Positions 43,087 to 52,488 of a stretch of 60,952 nucleotides of DNA are shown here, one piece after another; the first letter of the stretch is position 1, and every line of letters begins with the position of its first letter. The notes under the pieces are model-generated. The model worked only from the letters and a program-made list of their open reading frames with translations. It was not told where the DNA came from and did not search any database. Made by a program: the position numbers and the translations under genes. The DNA comes from Planctomycetota bacterium (lineage in GTDB: Bacteria > Planctomycetota > Brocadiia > JAADGH01), in the NCBI GenBank assembly GCA_013152475.1, contig JAADGH010000195.1, positions 40,939-101,890 on the forward strand, in the 5' to 3' direction.

Positions 43087-44772
43087 TCACTTTGGCGGTG
43101 CACGCCAGCGGGTGCAGGCGATGTGGGTGATATAGTCGGCGGTGACGAAGTAGTACACCGTGACGATCGTGCCGTCCTTGAGCTGAACAGAATAGGGGTA
43201 GCCGAGGTCGAAGTTGTCGCCATCGGTCCGCAGGACCTGAACGCGGTCGGTCTGCCAGGTTCGACCGTCGTCCTCGGACAGGACCGCCCGGATACCGAAG
43301 GGCGGGTGGCGGTAGCCGTAGGTTAGGAGGAGCCGCCCGTCGTGCAGGCGGATGAGGCTGCTGGGTGGGTGGCCCTTGATGCCGGTCTTCACCTGCCGCC
43401 ATGTCTTGCCGCCATCCTCGGAGAAGGCCTGCCACATGTGGTCGTCGCTCTTCTCCACCCGAGCCATCATCCAGACGCCGCCGTCCCGCATGACGTGCAT
43501 CATGTTCTCCTCGGTCACATCCACCTTGCGCTTGGGGTCCCACATGGCACGGGCGACCTCGTACGTCTTGCCGTCTCGCGTGCGGATGACGTAGGCATCG
43601 CAGGATTCCTTCGGCGATTTCTGCACCATAAAGACGCGCAGGACCGTGCCGTTGGGAAGCTGGCAGTAGGACCACGCTGACGAAGCGGCCTTGTAGGTAT
43701 CAAGCTCAGGGATATCCTTCTTTTTCCACGTCTTCCCGTCGGTGGAGCGGCCGATGTAGCCGCCGGTGATGATGGCGATCTTGCCCGGTCCGGGCCCGCA
43801 GTTGTTGTGGATGTAGTACTTCCCCTGAAACTCCTTCTTCTTCTCCGCCGGATACCGCCGCCAGAAGTACTGTCCGAGTTGGATCAGGGCGCCGTCGGGG
43901 GCCTTGAACACCTGTCCGGGGCGCATGGCCCGCGCGGTCGGGGGAATCTTCTCGATAGGATGCCAGGTCCGCCCACCGTCGGTACTCTCCATGCGACCCG
44001 AGCCGCCGGTGGGGTCGATGTGCGTCTGCTTCACGCGCGTGCCAAAAGAGCTGTAGAGCGCCTCCGTCTTCGGATCGATCAGGAGAGACGGGAAGCAGGC
44101 GTAAACACCGTCCTTCTTGAATACGATAGAGTGCTTCGCCCCGGGGACGGTGGCAACGCTTTTCGCGGCGTCTTCATTCACCGTCCAGCGCAACCAGTCC
44201 CAGTAGGCCTCGCCGGTGGCCGCACTGCTTCCCGCGCCATAGGCCACGCAGTTCCTGTGGCCGTGGGCGGGGAAGGTGAACTTCCCCTTCCCGTCGATGA
44301 CGCGCTTGCCGTCAACGGACACGGCGATGTCATTGCCTCGGATATCGATGCGATAGACATGGAATCCGCCGGTTGTGTCCATGGGGTATTCGAGCCCGGC
44401 TCGGCCCAGACGGATCTTGTCTTTGTAGAGGGTGAGATGGTCCTCATGGTCGCCGTCGGCCACGAGGAGCATCACGCCGCAGTTTCCCCGGCAGTCAACG
44501 ACCTTGATCCGCGCCTGGACCGATGCGCCCCGGACAGGGTCGGCGCGCCAGAGCTTCCGGGGAAACAGCAAGTCGCCCGGCTGAGTCCCTGCGTCGGTCA
44601 GATGCAGGATTCCGTCGCGCAGCTCAGCCGACATCCGGGGGTTCGCGCCGGGGGTGTACCAGGGAATCTTGACCTTGGTTCCCTCGAAATCTTCTCGCGC
44701 CCAGCGTTCGCAGCCGATGGCGGACAGCAGGATTGCGGCAATGCCCATAAGAAAGAAGATGAATTTTCGCAT
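43087..44772 (-). CDS. Sialidase-like BNR-repeat lipoprotein
   Basis: The product is 561 residues. The N-terminus MRKFIFFLMGIAAILLSAIGCERW is a lipoprotein signal. Residues about 60-215 form a lectin-like beta-sandwich (HVYRIDIRGNDIAVSVDGKRVIDG). Residues about 225-555 form a six-bladed propeller with Asp boxes of the S-x-D-x-G-x-T-W type (STDGGRTW, STDGKTW, SEDGGKTW, SEDDGRTW). The arginine triad needed for sialidase chemistry is not clearly assignable, so it may be a related BNR hydrolase or a binding protein. It starts 7 nt after the end of the upstream lipoprotein gene (44779), indicating co-transcription. Confidence 0.82.
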   Translation of the reverse strand: MRKFIFFLMGIAAILLSAIGCERWAREDFEGTKVKIPWYTPGANPRMSAELRDGILHLTDAGTQPGDLLFPRKLWRADPVRGASVQARIKVVDCRGNCGVMLLVADGDHEDHLTLYKDKIRLGRAGLEYPMDTTGGFHVYRIDIRGNDIAVSVDGKRVIDGKGKFTFPAHGHRNCVAYGAGSSAATGEAYWDWLRWTVNEDAAKSVATVPGAKHSIVFKKDGVYACFPSLLIDPKTEALYSSFGTRVKQTHIDPTGGSGRMESTDGGRTWHPIEKIPPTARAMRPGQVFKAPDGALIQLGQYFWRRYPAEKKKEFQGKYYIHNNCGPGPGKIAIITGGYIGRSTDGKTWKKKDIPELDTYKAASSAWSYCQLPNGTVLRVFMVQKSPKESCDAYVIRTRDGKTYEVARAMWDPKRKVDVTEENMMHVMRDGGVWMMARVEKSDDHMWQAFSEDGGKTWRQVKTGIKGHPPSSLIRLHDGRLLLTYGYRHPPFGIRAVLSEDDGRTWQTDRVQVLRTDGDNFDLGYPYSVQLKDGTIVTVYYFVTADYITHIACTRWRAPPK

Positions 44773-44778
44773 TCTCGA

Positions 44779-46410
44779 TTACTCCAGCGGCTTGCCGAGC
44801 AGTGATACGTTTCTCAAACAAAACGGGATCCGATACTTCTGAAGTTTATCGTGGATTTCCACCACCACCTTGCCCCGCGGGGGGAATCCATCCCTGCGCG
44901 AGCAGTTGAATGTGACTCGATTCCCGCCGCCGCTCCGGCTGCTGCCCGCGAGCTTCAACTCAGCACCCGCAGCGTCAAACAGCTTCACAGCTTTCACCGC
45001 GTCGTAAGAGCACTCCAACTGAAGTTCCATCTCCTGCATGCCCTTCTGCCAGCGACTGGCCTTAACCGATTTGACGACCGCGTTGAGCGCCTGGCCCTTC
45101 GCACCGGCTTTGAATTCCATCATACCGAGATCGACCTTCTTGATAGCTCCGGCAACAAGGTACTCCAGCGTGCCGGCCACCTCTTTGATGCCTTTGACAT
45201 TCCTGCCGGGCAGACGCATCCCCACCTCGAAAATGACCGTGGTCTCGTCCCTTGACAATTGGGGGAAGTGGATCTTGCGATCCCACTTCTGTTCCGGCAT
45301 CAGGTCCTCCCCTGTATCGGCCACGGCTCGCTCGAGCTCGCCGCCTGAGACCTTCAGAACCGAACCGGGCAATTTGCCGACGAGGGAGAGGGTATAGCCC
45401 TTTTTGTCGTTAAAAGGTCGCGCCCTGTTTTCCCAATCCGAGAAATACACAAGACGAATGCCGCCGACCCGAAGACTCTTGAGGCCACCGCCCTTCGCTG
45501 GCGCCACGGGAATCGGCGGGGCCATACCGAGGTCCTTGGTAATCTTCTCGTACTCTTTCTTCGCTGCGGCAAGCTCCGCCTTGTAGTCGAAGAGTGGCTT
45601 GAGGTTGCCGGCGATGACGGCGCGGACCGGTCCCTTCTCGCCGTAGAGTTTCTCGTTCATCGCCTCGTCCATGGCCGGGCCTTCGCCCATGACGTCGCGT
45701 CCGGAGGTGACCATCTTGCGCATCCATTGATCGTCGGCGACAAGTCCGTCCATAATCTGAAGGAGCTTCGCCCCCTCGAAGTCGATTTTCAGGCGGCCGT
45801 CGTCGGTTGTCTTGAGGTTCGTGACTTCGACCACCTTCCCCGGCAGGCGAAAGCTCATCTCGATCTTCATCTCCGACAGCATCGCCGTCATCATGGGCTT
45901 GGCCTGGAGGTACTTCGCCTTTTGATCCTGAACCTTGATGGCGACCTCATCGTCCGTGAGCTGGGCGGGCGCCTTTCTCTTTTGGCCCTTCTTGCCTTTC
46001 TTCTTGCTCTTCAGCGCCAGCACCATGCGGCCCTGGGCGTCTTGGGTCAGGGTCGGCTTGAGCATGTCGATGTCCACGCCGCCAAACTTGAACTGTACGC
46101 GCGACAGGTCGTCGAAGTAGGCCGTGCCCTTAAAGAAAACCTTACCTTTGTCCGTTGTCTTGTATTCCACATCGCGCCATGCGGCCACGCCGGTGGATTT
46201 TTTGAGCGTCTCCCGGACCGCCTTTTTGAGCTTGGTTTCCGAGTTCGGCTTTTGATTGCCGAGGTTGATCTGCATGGCCTGGAATGTGGCCTCCACGACC
46301 ACCTTGCCCGAGCCACCGGGGTTCAGGGTGTAGTCCTGCTTCGTTTGAATGCAGCCTGCCGCGGCTGCGGCGACGGCGAGGGCCCCAAAAATACGAACGA
46401 GCACGCGCAT
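44779..46410 (-). CDS. Lipoprotein of unknown function
   Basis: The product is 543 residues. ATG 46410 directly follows a strong GAAGGAGG site and starts a lipoprotein signal (MRVLVRIFGALAVAAAAAGCIQTKQDY). The open frame continues upstream to 49263, antisense to another gene, and that part is rejected. The mature chain has a KKKGKKGQKRKAP basic patch (about 150), an AMNEKLYGEKGPVRAVIAGNLKPLFDYKAE helix region, and a C-terminal beta-sandwich-like domain (about 350-540; LVYFSDWENRARPFNDKKGYTLSLVGKLPG..., FRIPFCLRNVSLLG). No named family is recognised. It may be a cell-envelope component; it pairs with the BNR lipoprotein downstream (7-nt gap). Confidence 0.7.
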   Translation of the reverse strand: MRVLVRIFGALAVAAAAAGCIQTKQDYTLNPGGSGKVVVEATFQAMQINLGNQKPNSETKLKKAVRETLKKSTGVAAWRDVEYKTTDKGKVFFKGTAYFDDLSRVQFKFGGVDIDMLKPTLTQDAQGRMVLALKSKKKGKKGQKRKAPAQLTDDEVAIKVQDQKAKYLQAKPMMTAMLSEMKIEMSFRLPGKVVEVTNLKTTDDGRLKIDFEGAKLLQIMDGLVADDQWMRKMVTSGRDVMGEGPAMDEAMNEKLYGEKGPVRAVIAGNLKPLFDYKAELAAAKKEYEKITKDLGMAPPIPVAPAKGGGLKSLRVGGIRLVYFSDWENRARPFNDKKGYTLSLVGKLPGSVLKVSGGELERAVADTGEDLMPEQKWDRKIHFPQLSRDETTVIFEVGMRLPGRNVKGIKEVAGTLEYLVAGAIKKVDLGMMEFKAGAKGQALNAVVKSVKASRWQKGMQEMELQLECSYDAVKAVKLFDAAGAELKLAGSSRSGGGNRVTFNCSRRDGFPPRGKVVVEIHDKLQKYRIPFCLRNVSLLGKPLE

Positions 46411-46479
46411 TTCTTGCCTCCTTCTCCATGAGAATATCAATCCTGCCAAATGGACATGTTCCCCCGCCTTTGCTTCCAA

Positions 46480-46508
46480 ACTGTATGAGGCTTCGGCCCC
46501 GCCGTCAA
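46480..46508 (-). promoter_or_regulatory. Sigma70-like promoter for the 44779/43087 lipoprotein operon
   Basis: On the minus strand, TTGACG (46503-46508), a 17-nt spacer and TACAGT (46480-46485). The predicted start near 46473 gives a leader of about 60 nt before ATG 46410. Confidence 0.5.
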
Positions 46509-46550
46509 GGAAAAACCCGGTGCGTCCTGGAAACGGGGAGGACACGATTC

Positions 46551-46579
46551 TTGACACATGCACAATTACAGGGTAAAAT
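46551..46579 (+). promoter_or_regulatory. Near-consensus sigma70-like promoter for the lectin-module lipoprotein operon
   Basis: A perfect TTGACA (46551-46556), a 17-nt spacer and TAAAAT (46574-46579). The predicted transcription start is near 46586, upstream of ATG 46627. It diverges from the promoter at 46480-46508. Confidence 0.7.
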
Positions 46580-46626
46580 TGAAACACCAAGACCGTTTGC
46601 CGTGTAGAATCCTGTGGAGAGAACCC

Positions 46627-49398
46627 ATGAGCCAAAAGTCCATCCGCTTTCGTTTTATCTCCCTGGTCTGGTTGCCGGTGTGTTTCGTGATTGCTTTCCC
46701 CGGCTGCACGAAGCCCGTCCCACTGCGTGCCGGGAACAAGGCGGAGTGGAATGCATTTCACTACCAGAAGCTGGACGGCGCGAGCGCAAGGAACTTCAAT
46801 CTCAAGTTCACGGCCACCGGCGCCAAAAAGGATGGGAACCCCCACGGGCGCGTGGTGTTCAATCTCCAGCAACCGGCGGAGACCCCATCGGACTACTACT
46901 TCGTGGACCTGAGGGCGTCCGGCATCGAGATCGGGCGGGTGGAGAACGGCATCGAGGTGCATATCGGGACCCGAACCCAAACCGGGATCGGTACGGGAAC
47001 GCCCCACAAGGTAGTCGTGAAGCGCAGGAATGCGTCCATTGCTGTGCTGATGGACGACACGATCGTAGCAACGGCGTACGACGGCACCTTCATGGAAGGG
47101 GACGTCCTTCTCGGCGCAATCGGCGGATCGGTCGCCTATGAAAAACCCGCCCTCCAACTCATCGGCAGCCGGTATTTCACCGATGACTTTATGAAGGCCG
47201 AGGAGGATAAGATGGGGGACTGGATGCCCGTGTCCGGCAAGTGGGACGTCACGAGCCTCGACAATCCGGCGTGGAGCAGCAATGCATTCACGCTGAAAAG
47301 AGAGAAGGGCGAGAAGGACGGGATCATCGTGGCGTCGCCCTTCAAGCGCTCGTTCTGGGATAACTATAGCTGCGAGGCCGCCGTCAAGCCGCTTGGCGCC
47401 GCACCCGTGGGCCTTGTCTTCTATTACCGGGACCCGGAGAACTACTATCTCTTCAAGTGGGGGGCGCGGGGTTCGGACTTCGCCAAGATGCAACTCATCA
47501 AGAAATTCCACGGCCACGAGACAGTCCTCGCCGAGCGAAAAGGCGGCTTCACGGCGGGCCAGTGGTACTCCCTGCGGGTCCGCGTGTTCAATGCCCATGT
47601 GAGCGCGTTTGTGGACGACCATGCCGTACTGGAGGTCGAGGACCCGAACCTGTGCTTCGGAACGGTCGGCCTCTTCAGCGCCGCCGGCAAGGGGGCGAGT
47701 TTTGACGACGTGCGGGTGATGGACGTGCAGGGCTACGAGGACAACTTCACCGAATACTCCGCAGGACGCTGGACGGAGCTGGGCGGGGAGTGGAAGGTCG
47801 TCAGCGAAAGCGGCGGGCAGAATTCCTTTGCCGTAAACACCGAGGGCGGCGCGGCAAAGGCCGTCAGCGGCGAGCCGCACTGGCGCGACTATTCGTACGC
47901 CGTGCGGATCGGTCCCTGGGCCAAGGGCACGGCGGGAATCTGCTTCTACTACCAGGATGAGCTGAACTACTACGCCTTCAAATGGACGAAGGGCCGCCGG
48001 CCCCAGCGCTCGCTGGTCAAGGTGATCGAGGGCAAGGAAACGGTGCTCCACGAGGACACGCCCCCGGAGGGTGGCGCGGGACGATACCAGGTGACCGCAG
48101 CGATTGACAATGGGCACATATTGCTGTCCGTGGACGGCAAGCCGCTCTTTGAGGACTGGGATACGGACCTCGACAGCGGGCGCATCGGGCTGTGCGCCGA
48201 GAACACCCCCTCTGCACTCTTCGGAGAGGTGAAGGTGACCTTCACCCCCGAACCCTCGGCCATGCCGACGCTCCACGAGGCCTTCTCGCACGAAAGTACG
48301 ATGGTGGACTGGGCCAGTATGAAAAGCGACTGGCAGGACACGCGCAACGACACGATCGACGGCCAGATTTTTCAGACGGAGTGGTACCGTGCAGATTTTC
48401 CCGGCGATGTGGACTTCGAGATACGCTATGTTCCGGCCCTGGCGCCCGACGCGCAGCTTCGCATGCTCCTGGCGGGGGACGGGGCCGATGTCCTGAGCGG
48501 GTATTCCCTCGTCCTGCACGTGGATAAGGTGATGAAGTGCGACCTGTGGCGGCAGGACAAGGTCGTCGCCAGTGGCGAGATCGGTCCGCCGGGGGATATC
48601 GCCGGCCTGCGCTTCCAGCGCAAGGGAAGGTACGTGGCCGGGCTCATCGGCCGAAGGCTCATCGTGAAGTATCGCGATGAGCGGCCCCTGCCGGGGCAGA
48701 ACCTGGGATACAGCACCCTGAAAGTCGGCATCAAGAAAAAGAACGTCGATATCTTCAGCGACGACATCTACAACTGCCTCTTCCAGCGGGCCATTTCCGA
48801 TTGGCGCGTGGCCGCAGGCACGTGGGAGGTGAGCAACCGGTGGCAGTGCGACGACCGGTGGTCCTTCTTCAGCGGGCGAAGCAACCGCCTGGCGGCGATC
48901 TGGAACAAGAAGGAAATGAAGGGCGACATCACGGTGGAGTGTTTCCTCGGCCCGAAGATGGATCAGGAGCGCGGCCGCCGATACGAATATGTGAGCGATA
49001 TGAACATCACGATCTGCGCCGACGGGAAGGATCTCACCTCGGGATACAGCTTCATCTTCGGCGGATGGCTGAACACGCGCAGCCGGATCATGAAGGGAAA
49101 CAAGGTCCTGGCCGAGCGCTTCAAACGAATCCCTTCGGAGATGAACATCCACCGCCGATGGTTCCATATCAAGGTGAAGCGGCAGGGGACCCATCTCTCG
49201 TTCTACGTAGACAACGAGCTCATCCTGGAGTGCGACGACCCTGAGCCGCCAAAGGGCGGCCACGTGGCCATATGGACCTACAACAACGGCATCATGGTCT
49301 CGCGGGTGCGAATCTCCACCACGGCAGGAAACAAGAAAGAATCGCCCTTCGCCCAGCAGCCGACCTCCTGCAAGTGCGTGTACGACTTCCGTACATGA
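46627..49398 (+). CDS. Large lipoprotein made of tandem concanavalin/LamG-like modules
   Basis: The product is 923 residues. ATG 46627 follows GGAGAG and starts a lipoprotein signal (ISLVWLPVCFVIAFPGCTK); the upstream part of the frame crosses the promoter. At least four, probably five, repeats of a jelly-roll module of about 180 residues follow, recognisable by phrases such as GLVFYYRDPENYYLFKWG, GICFYYQDELNYYAFKWT, and 'VSAFVDDHAVLEVEDP', 'ILLSVDGKPLFEDWDTDLDSGRIGL', 'LSFYVDNELILECDDPEPPKGGHVAI'. These are the 'family 16/LamG-like' sandwiches (DUF1080 relatives) that bind sugars. No catalytic motif is seen. It ends ATGA-coupled to the PEGA-TPR gene. Possible role: polysaccharide capture on the outer membrane. 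Confidence 0.78.
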   Translation: MSQKSIRFRFISLVWLPVCFVIAFPGCTKPVPLRAGNKAEWNAFHYQKLDGASARNFNLKFTATGAKKDGNPHGRVVFNLQQPAETPSDYYFVDLRASGIEIGRVENGIEVHIGTRTQTGIGTGTPHKVVVKRRNASIAVLMDDTIVATAYDGTFMEGDVLLGAIGGSVAYEKPALQLIGSRYFTDDFMKAEEDKMGDWMPVSGKWDVTSLDNPAWSSNAFTLKREKGEKDGIIVASPFKRSFWDNYSCEAAVKPLGAAPVGLVFYYRDPENYYLFKWGARGSDFAKMQLIKKFHGHETVLAERKGGFTAGQWYSLRVRVFNAHVSAFVDDHAVLEVEDPNLCFGTVGLFSAAGKGASFDDVRVMDVQGYEDNFTEYSAGRWTELGGEWKVVSESGGQNSFAVNTEGGAAKAVSGEPHWRDYSYAVRIGPWAKGTAGICFYYQDELNYYAFKWTKGRRPQRSLVKVIEGKETVLHEDTPPEGGAGRYQVTAAIDNGHILLSVDGKPLFEDWDTDLDSGRIGLCAENTPSALFGEVKVTFTPEPSAMPTLHEAFSHESTMVDWASMKSDWQDTRNDTIDGQIFQTEWYRADFPGDVDFEIRYVPALAPDAQLRMLLAGDGADVLSGYSLVLHVDKVMKCDLWRQDKVVASGEIGPPGDIAGLRFQRKGRYVAGLIGRRLIVKYRDERPLPGQNLGYSTLKVGIKKKNVDIFSDDIYNCLFQRAISDWRVAAGTWEVSNRWQCDDRWSFFSGRSNRLAAIWNKKEMKGDITVECFLGPKMDQERGRRYEYVSDMNITICADGKDLTSGYSFIFGGWLNTRSRIMKGNKVLAERFKRIPSEMNIHRRWFHIKVKRQGTHLSFYVDNELILECDDPEPPKGGHVAIWTYNNGIMVSRVRISTTAGNKKESPFAQQPTSCKCVYDFRT

Positions 49399-50876
49399 TT
49401 GGACCCCTACCGGTGTTACGGATCAGCCAAGTTTCGTCAACGCCCCGTGCGAACGGAGGCGCAGCCGAGCGAGGGCGGACGATCCTGCCGATCGCCGTCG
49501 TGCTTGCGGCCGTCGCTGCCGTCGCGGCAGTGATCGCCTACGTGCGGATCACGCCCGCCGGCGCAAGGTCCGTAACCATCCGGTCACAACCCGCAGGGGC
49601 TACGACCTTTGTGGATGGGGTCTACCTCGGCGTCACACCTCTGCAGACCCGTGAGCTCGCCTCGGGCACGCACGGTCTCAAGCTCCTCCGGCACGGGTTC
49701 CAGCCCGCGCGAATGCTCTTTGATGTCGATGCCTCAGACGAGACCCAACTGGACATCCGCCTGACGCCGGAGAAGAGATACTCTCTCTTCGTCACCGCCA
49801 CGCCACCGGGGGCGAGGATCTCCCTTGACGGCATCCCCACGGGCCTGCGAACGCCCGCCGAGCTCCGGAACCTTCAGGCCGGAAGGCACGAACTCCTGAT
49901 TACCGTGGACAACTACCTTCCGTCTCGGTGCGAAGTGAACGTGGGCGAAAAGCACCCGGGCAAGGTCGAGGTCGCCCTGCGATCCGCGATAGAGACCTAC
50001 TACCGGGAGGCCATCAAGGCCGAGCCCAATGTGATCACCAACTACACCGAGCTGGCTCATCATTACGTCATCACAAACCAGCTTGAAAGGGCCGGGCAGA
50101 TACTGAAGCAGGGCCTCGATCTGGCCTGCCGTCCCACCGCAGACAAAAGGCAGGTGGCGCGCCTTTATCAGGAAATCAAGAAAATCTACTACGGGGCGTT
50201 CGATTTCGGCGGCAAAGAGGCCATCCATCAGGCTCGGCCCATCCTCGAACGCATCCTGCAGGAGGTAGTAGATCGCTGCCCCACCATCGTCGCGCCCTAC
50301 CCGTTGCTCGCGGTCATGTACTCCTCCACCGGCAAACCGCAGGATGCGGTGAGGGTCCTCAAAAAGGGAGTGGAAAATGTGCCTGACAACCGGCCGCTTC
50401 TGTTTACTTATGCGCGAATGCTCTACCGGCTTGGAGACTACGACAAGGCCGTGGCCCCGCTGGAAAAGCTGATTCAGCGTCATGGCCAAGATGTCGCCGC
50501 CCGCAACATGCTGGCGGATATCTACAACCGAATGGGGAAAACGGACCTGGCGATCGAGCAGCGCGCGAAGATCGCCGATCTGATGAAACGCAACCCGCGC
50601 GCCGCCACGGGGGCCCTCGTCAACCTTGCGGCCCTGTACCACCGCAAGCACGACTATGCCAAAGCCGCCGGGAAGTGGAAGCGGGCGGCGGCCCTGCAGA
50701 AGAACCCGATCATGAAGGCGCAGTTCCTGATGTCCGCAGCGAACGAGTACGCCCAAGGGCAGGACCAGGCGAAAGCCGCCGCATTGCTGCAGGAAGTCAT
50801 CCGGTCCGCACCCAACGAGGACCTGATCAACCAGGCCCGGGAGCGACTCCGTCTGCTCCAAGGGCAAGCAAAATAG
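49395..50876 (+). CDS. Membrane-anchored PEGA-domain and TPR protein
   Basis: The product is 493 residues. ATG 49395 overlaps the previous stop by 4 nt. After a short cytoplasmic head comes one membrane helix (ILPIAVVLAAVAAVAAVIAYV, about 30-50). Two PEGA-type beta-sandwich repeats follow (about 60-130 and 135-195; SQPAGATTFVDGVYLGVTPLQTREL..., ATPPGARISLDGIPTGLRTPAELRNL). The C-terminal roughly 280 residues are TPR helices (YTELAHHYVITNQLERAGQILKQGL; LLAVMYSSTGKPQDAVRVLKKGVENVP; MLADIYNRMGKTDLAIEQRAKIADL). It is likely an envelope scaffold linking the lipoprotein to other components. It is followed after 15 nt by the phosphate transport pair. Confidence 0.82.
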   Translation: MIGPLPVLRISQVSSTPRANGGAAERGRTILPIAVVLAAVAAVAAVIAYVRITPAGARSVTIRSQPAGATTFVDGVYLGVTPLQTRELASGTHGLKLLRHGFQPARMLFDVDASDETQLDIRLTPEKRYSLFVTATPPGARISLDGIPTGLRTPAELRNLQAGRHELLITVDNYLPSRCEVNVGEKHPGKVEVALRSAIETYYREAIKAEPNVITNYTELAHHYVITNQLERAGQILKQGLDLACRPTADKRQVARLYQEIKKIYYGAFDFGGKEAIHQARPILERILQEVVDRCPTIVAPYPLLAVMYSSTGKPQDAVRVLKKGVENVPDNRPLLFTYARMLYRLGDYDKAVAPLEKLIQRHGQDVAARNMLADIYNRMGKTDLAIEQRAKIADLMKRNPRAATGALVNLAALYHRKHDYAKAAGKWKRAAALQKNPIMKAQFLMSAANEYAQGQDQAKAAALLQEVIRSAPNEDLINQARERLRLLQGQAK

Positions 50877-50891
50877 AACGGAGGAAGGGCC

Positions 50892-51533
50892 ATGCGATTA
50901 GGTTCGCGGGAAAAGAAAGTTCGGGACCTGATTCACGAACACTTGAACAAAGCCAAGAAATGTGTCAAGCTTGCCATCCAGGTCATCGAGGTCTACTGCG
51001 GCGGCGACTCGAAGAAGGCCCGGAAACTCGCCGACGAGGTGAACGCCGTCGAGACGGAGGCCGATGCGCTCCGGCGCCAAATCGCCCGGAAGCTCTTCGA
51101 AGGCGCCTTCCTGCCAATGATGCGTGAGCCGCTCCTGGGCTTCGTAAAATGCGCGGACGGGATTGCCGATGCCGCCGAGCGCGTGGCCGAGACGATCTTC
51201 CTGACACAGATCGAAATCCCCGACCCATTCAAGAAGCCGCTTACCCAAACCGCCGAGAATGCCATCACGGCCATCAAGTCTTTGAGAAATGCCTTCGATG
51301 CAGTGTTCGAAGATATGTCACGTGTACTCGAATTGGCCCACGAGTGCACCACCATCGAGCACCGCGTGGACAATGAGCTTGAAAGCGTAGTGGGTCGCGT
51401 CTTTGCCGCCGACCTGTCTCTGGCCCAGAAGATGCAGCTCCATGATTTCATCGAGCAAATTGACGACATCGTCGACGCCACGGAAGACGCCGCCGACGTC
51501 CTCGAAATACTCACAGTAATCACAAGCGTATGA
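50892..51533 (+). CDS. DUF47 (PhoU-like) accessory protein of PiT transporter
   Basis: The product is 213 residues, all-helical, with the PhoU-like repeats of the DUF47/TIGR00153 family: AKKCVKLAIQVIEVYCGGDSKKARKLADEVNAVETEADALRRQIARKLFEGAFLP and VLELAHECTTIEHRVDNELESVVGRVFAADLSLAQKMQLHDFIEQIDDIVDATEDAADVLEIL. The E/D-rich helices bind metal. It is typically encoded next to PiT phosphate permeases, which it regulates. GAGGAAGG precedes the ATG, and the gene overlaps pit by 4 nt. Confidence 0.9.
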   Translation: MRLGSREKKVRDLIHEHLNKAKKCVKLAIQVIEVYCGGDSKKARKLADEVNAVETEADALRRQIARKLFEGAFLPMMREPLLGFVKCADGIADAAERVAETIFLTQIEIPDPFKKPLTQTAENAITAIKSLRNAFDAVFEDMSRVLELAHECTTIEHRVDNELESVVGRVFAADLSLAQKMQLHDFIEQIDDIVDATEDAADVLEILTVITSV

Positions 51534-52480
51534 TCGGCAGAATTCTCGCCATCCTTCCCGGCATCTACCTCGGCTGGGGACTCGGCAGCAACAACGCGGC
51601 AAACGTCTTCGGCCCGCCCGTGGGGGCCGGAATTGTCAAGTATCGCCAGGCGATAGCCCTGACAGCGATCTTCGTTATGGCGGGGGCGTTCATCGAGGGG
51701 GAAAAGTGCCTCGACACCATCGGCGGCCTGAGTAAGGTCCACCTCACTGCCGCCGTGCTCATTACGCTGGCCGCCGCAATCACCGTGAACGTCCTCACCT
51801 ATCTTCGCCTCCCCATCTCCACGTCCCAGGCCATCGTCGGCGCCATCATGGGCATCAGTGTCGTCCAAGGGACGAAGCTCGAACACGCCACGCTCATCAA
51901 GATTGTCCTCTGCTGGCTTTTCACACCGTTCGGGGCGGCGATCATCGCCTTCGTGCTCTACATCGTTCTCCGATGGATATGGGTCCGGCGCGTGACCGAC
52001 CTTCAGACCTTCAACAAGACCATCCGCTACGGCTCCATCCTCATCGGCTGCTACGCCGCCTACAACCTCGGCGCGAACAACCTGGCCAATGTTACCGGCA
52101 TCTACGTCGGCGCGGGGTTCCTTTCTCCTGGGTCGGCTGTCCTGATCGGCGGCATCAGCATTGCTGTGGGCGTGGTCACCTACAGCGGCAGGGTGATGAT
52201 GACGGTTGGGAAGAGCATCACCCCCCTCGACCCATTCTCCGGCCTCGTGGCCCTCCTGGCGGAGGCGCTGACGCTGCACATCTACACGCAAATCGGCGTC
52301 CCCGTCTCCTCCTCCCAGGCCATCGTCGGGGCCGTCGTGGGTGTTGGGATGGTGCACGGGTTCCATCTGATCAACCGCAAGACCCTCCTCGGCGTCCTGG
52401 TCGGCTGGCTGGCCACCTTCGGGGCCAGCGCCGTGCTCGCTGCGGTCTTCCTCCTGGTCGCGCGGCCGATCCTTGGGTAG
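51530..52480 (+). CDS. pit: PiT-family inorganic phosphate transporter
   Basis: The product is 316 residues with about ten hydrophobic helices. The duplicated PiT signatures are visible: WGLGSNNAANVFGPPVGAGI near the N-terminus and AYNLGANNLANVTGIYVGAGFL after the middle, plus ISTSQAIVGAIMGI and VSSSQAIVGAVVGVG. The conserved asparagines and the G-A-N-N-x-A-N loop coordinate phosphate; uptake uses H+ or Na+. It is ATGA-coupled to the DUF47 regulator, an arrangement expected for this family. It is convergent with the SGNH gene (8-nt gap). Confidence 0.93.
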   Translation: MIGRILAILPGIYLGWGLGSNNAANVFGPPVGAGIVKYRQAIALTAIFVMAGAFIEGEKCLDTIGGLSKVHLTAAVLITLAAAITVNVLTYLRLPISTSQAIVGAIMGISVVQGTKLEHATLIKIVLCWLFTPFGAAIIAFVLYIVLRWIWVRRVTDLQTFNKTIRYGSILIGCYAAYNLGANNLANVTGIYVGAGFLSPGSAVLIGGISIAVGVVTYSGRVMMTVGKSITPLDPFSGLVALLAEALTLHIYTQIGVPVSSSQAIVGAVVGVGMVHGFHLINRKTLLGVLVGWLATFGASAVLAAVFLLVARPILG

Positions 52481-52488
52481 ACGCGCCG

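Noticed and set aside
46411..49263. N-terminal 950 codons of a 1494-residue minus-strand frame ending at 44779
   Set aside because: The real gene starts at 46410 with a strong ribosome site and a lipoprotein signal; the upstream part is antisense to the lectin-module lipoprotein gene and to its promoter.
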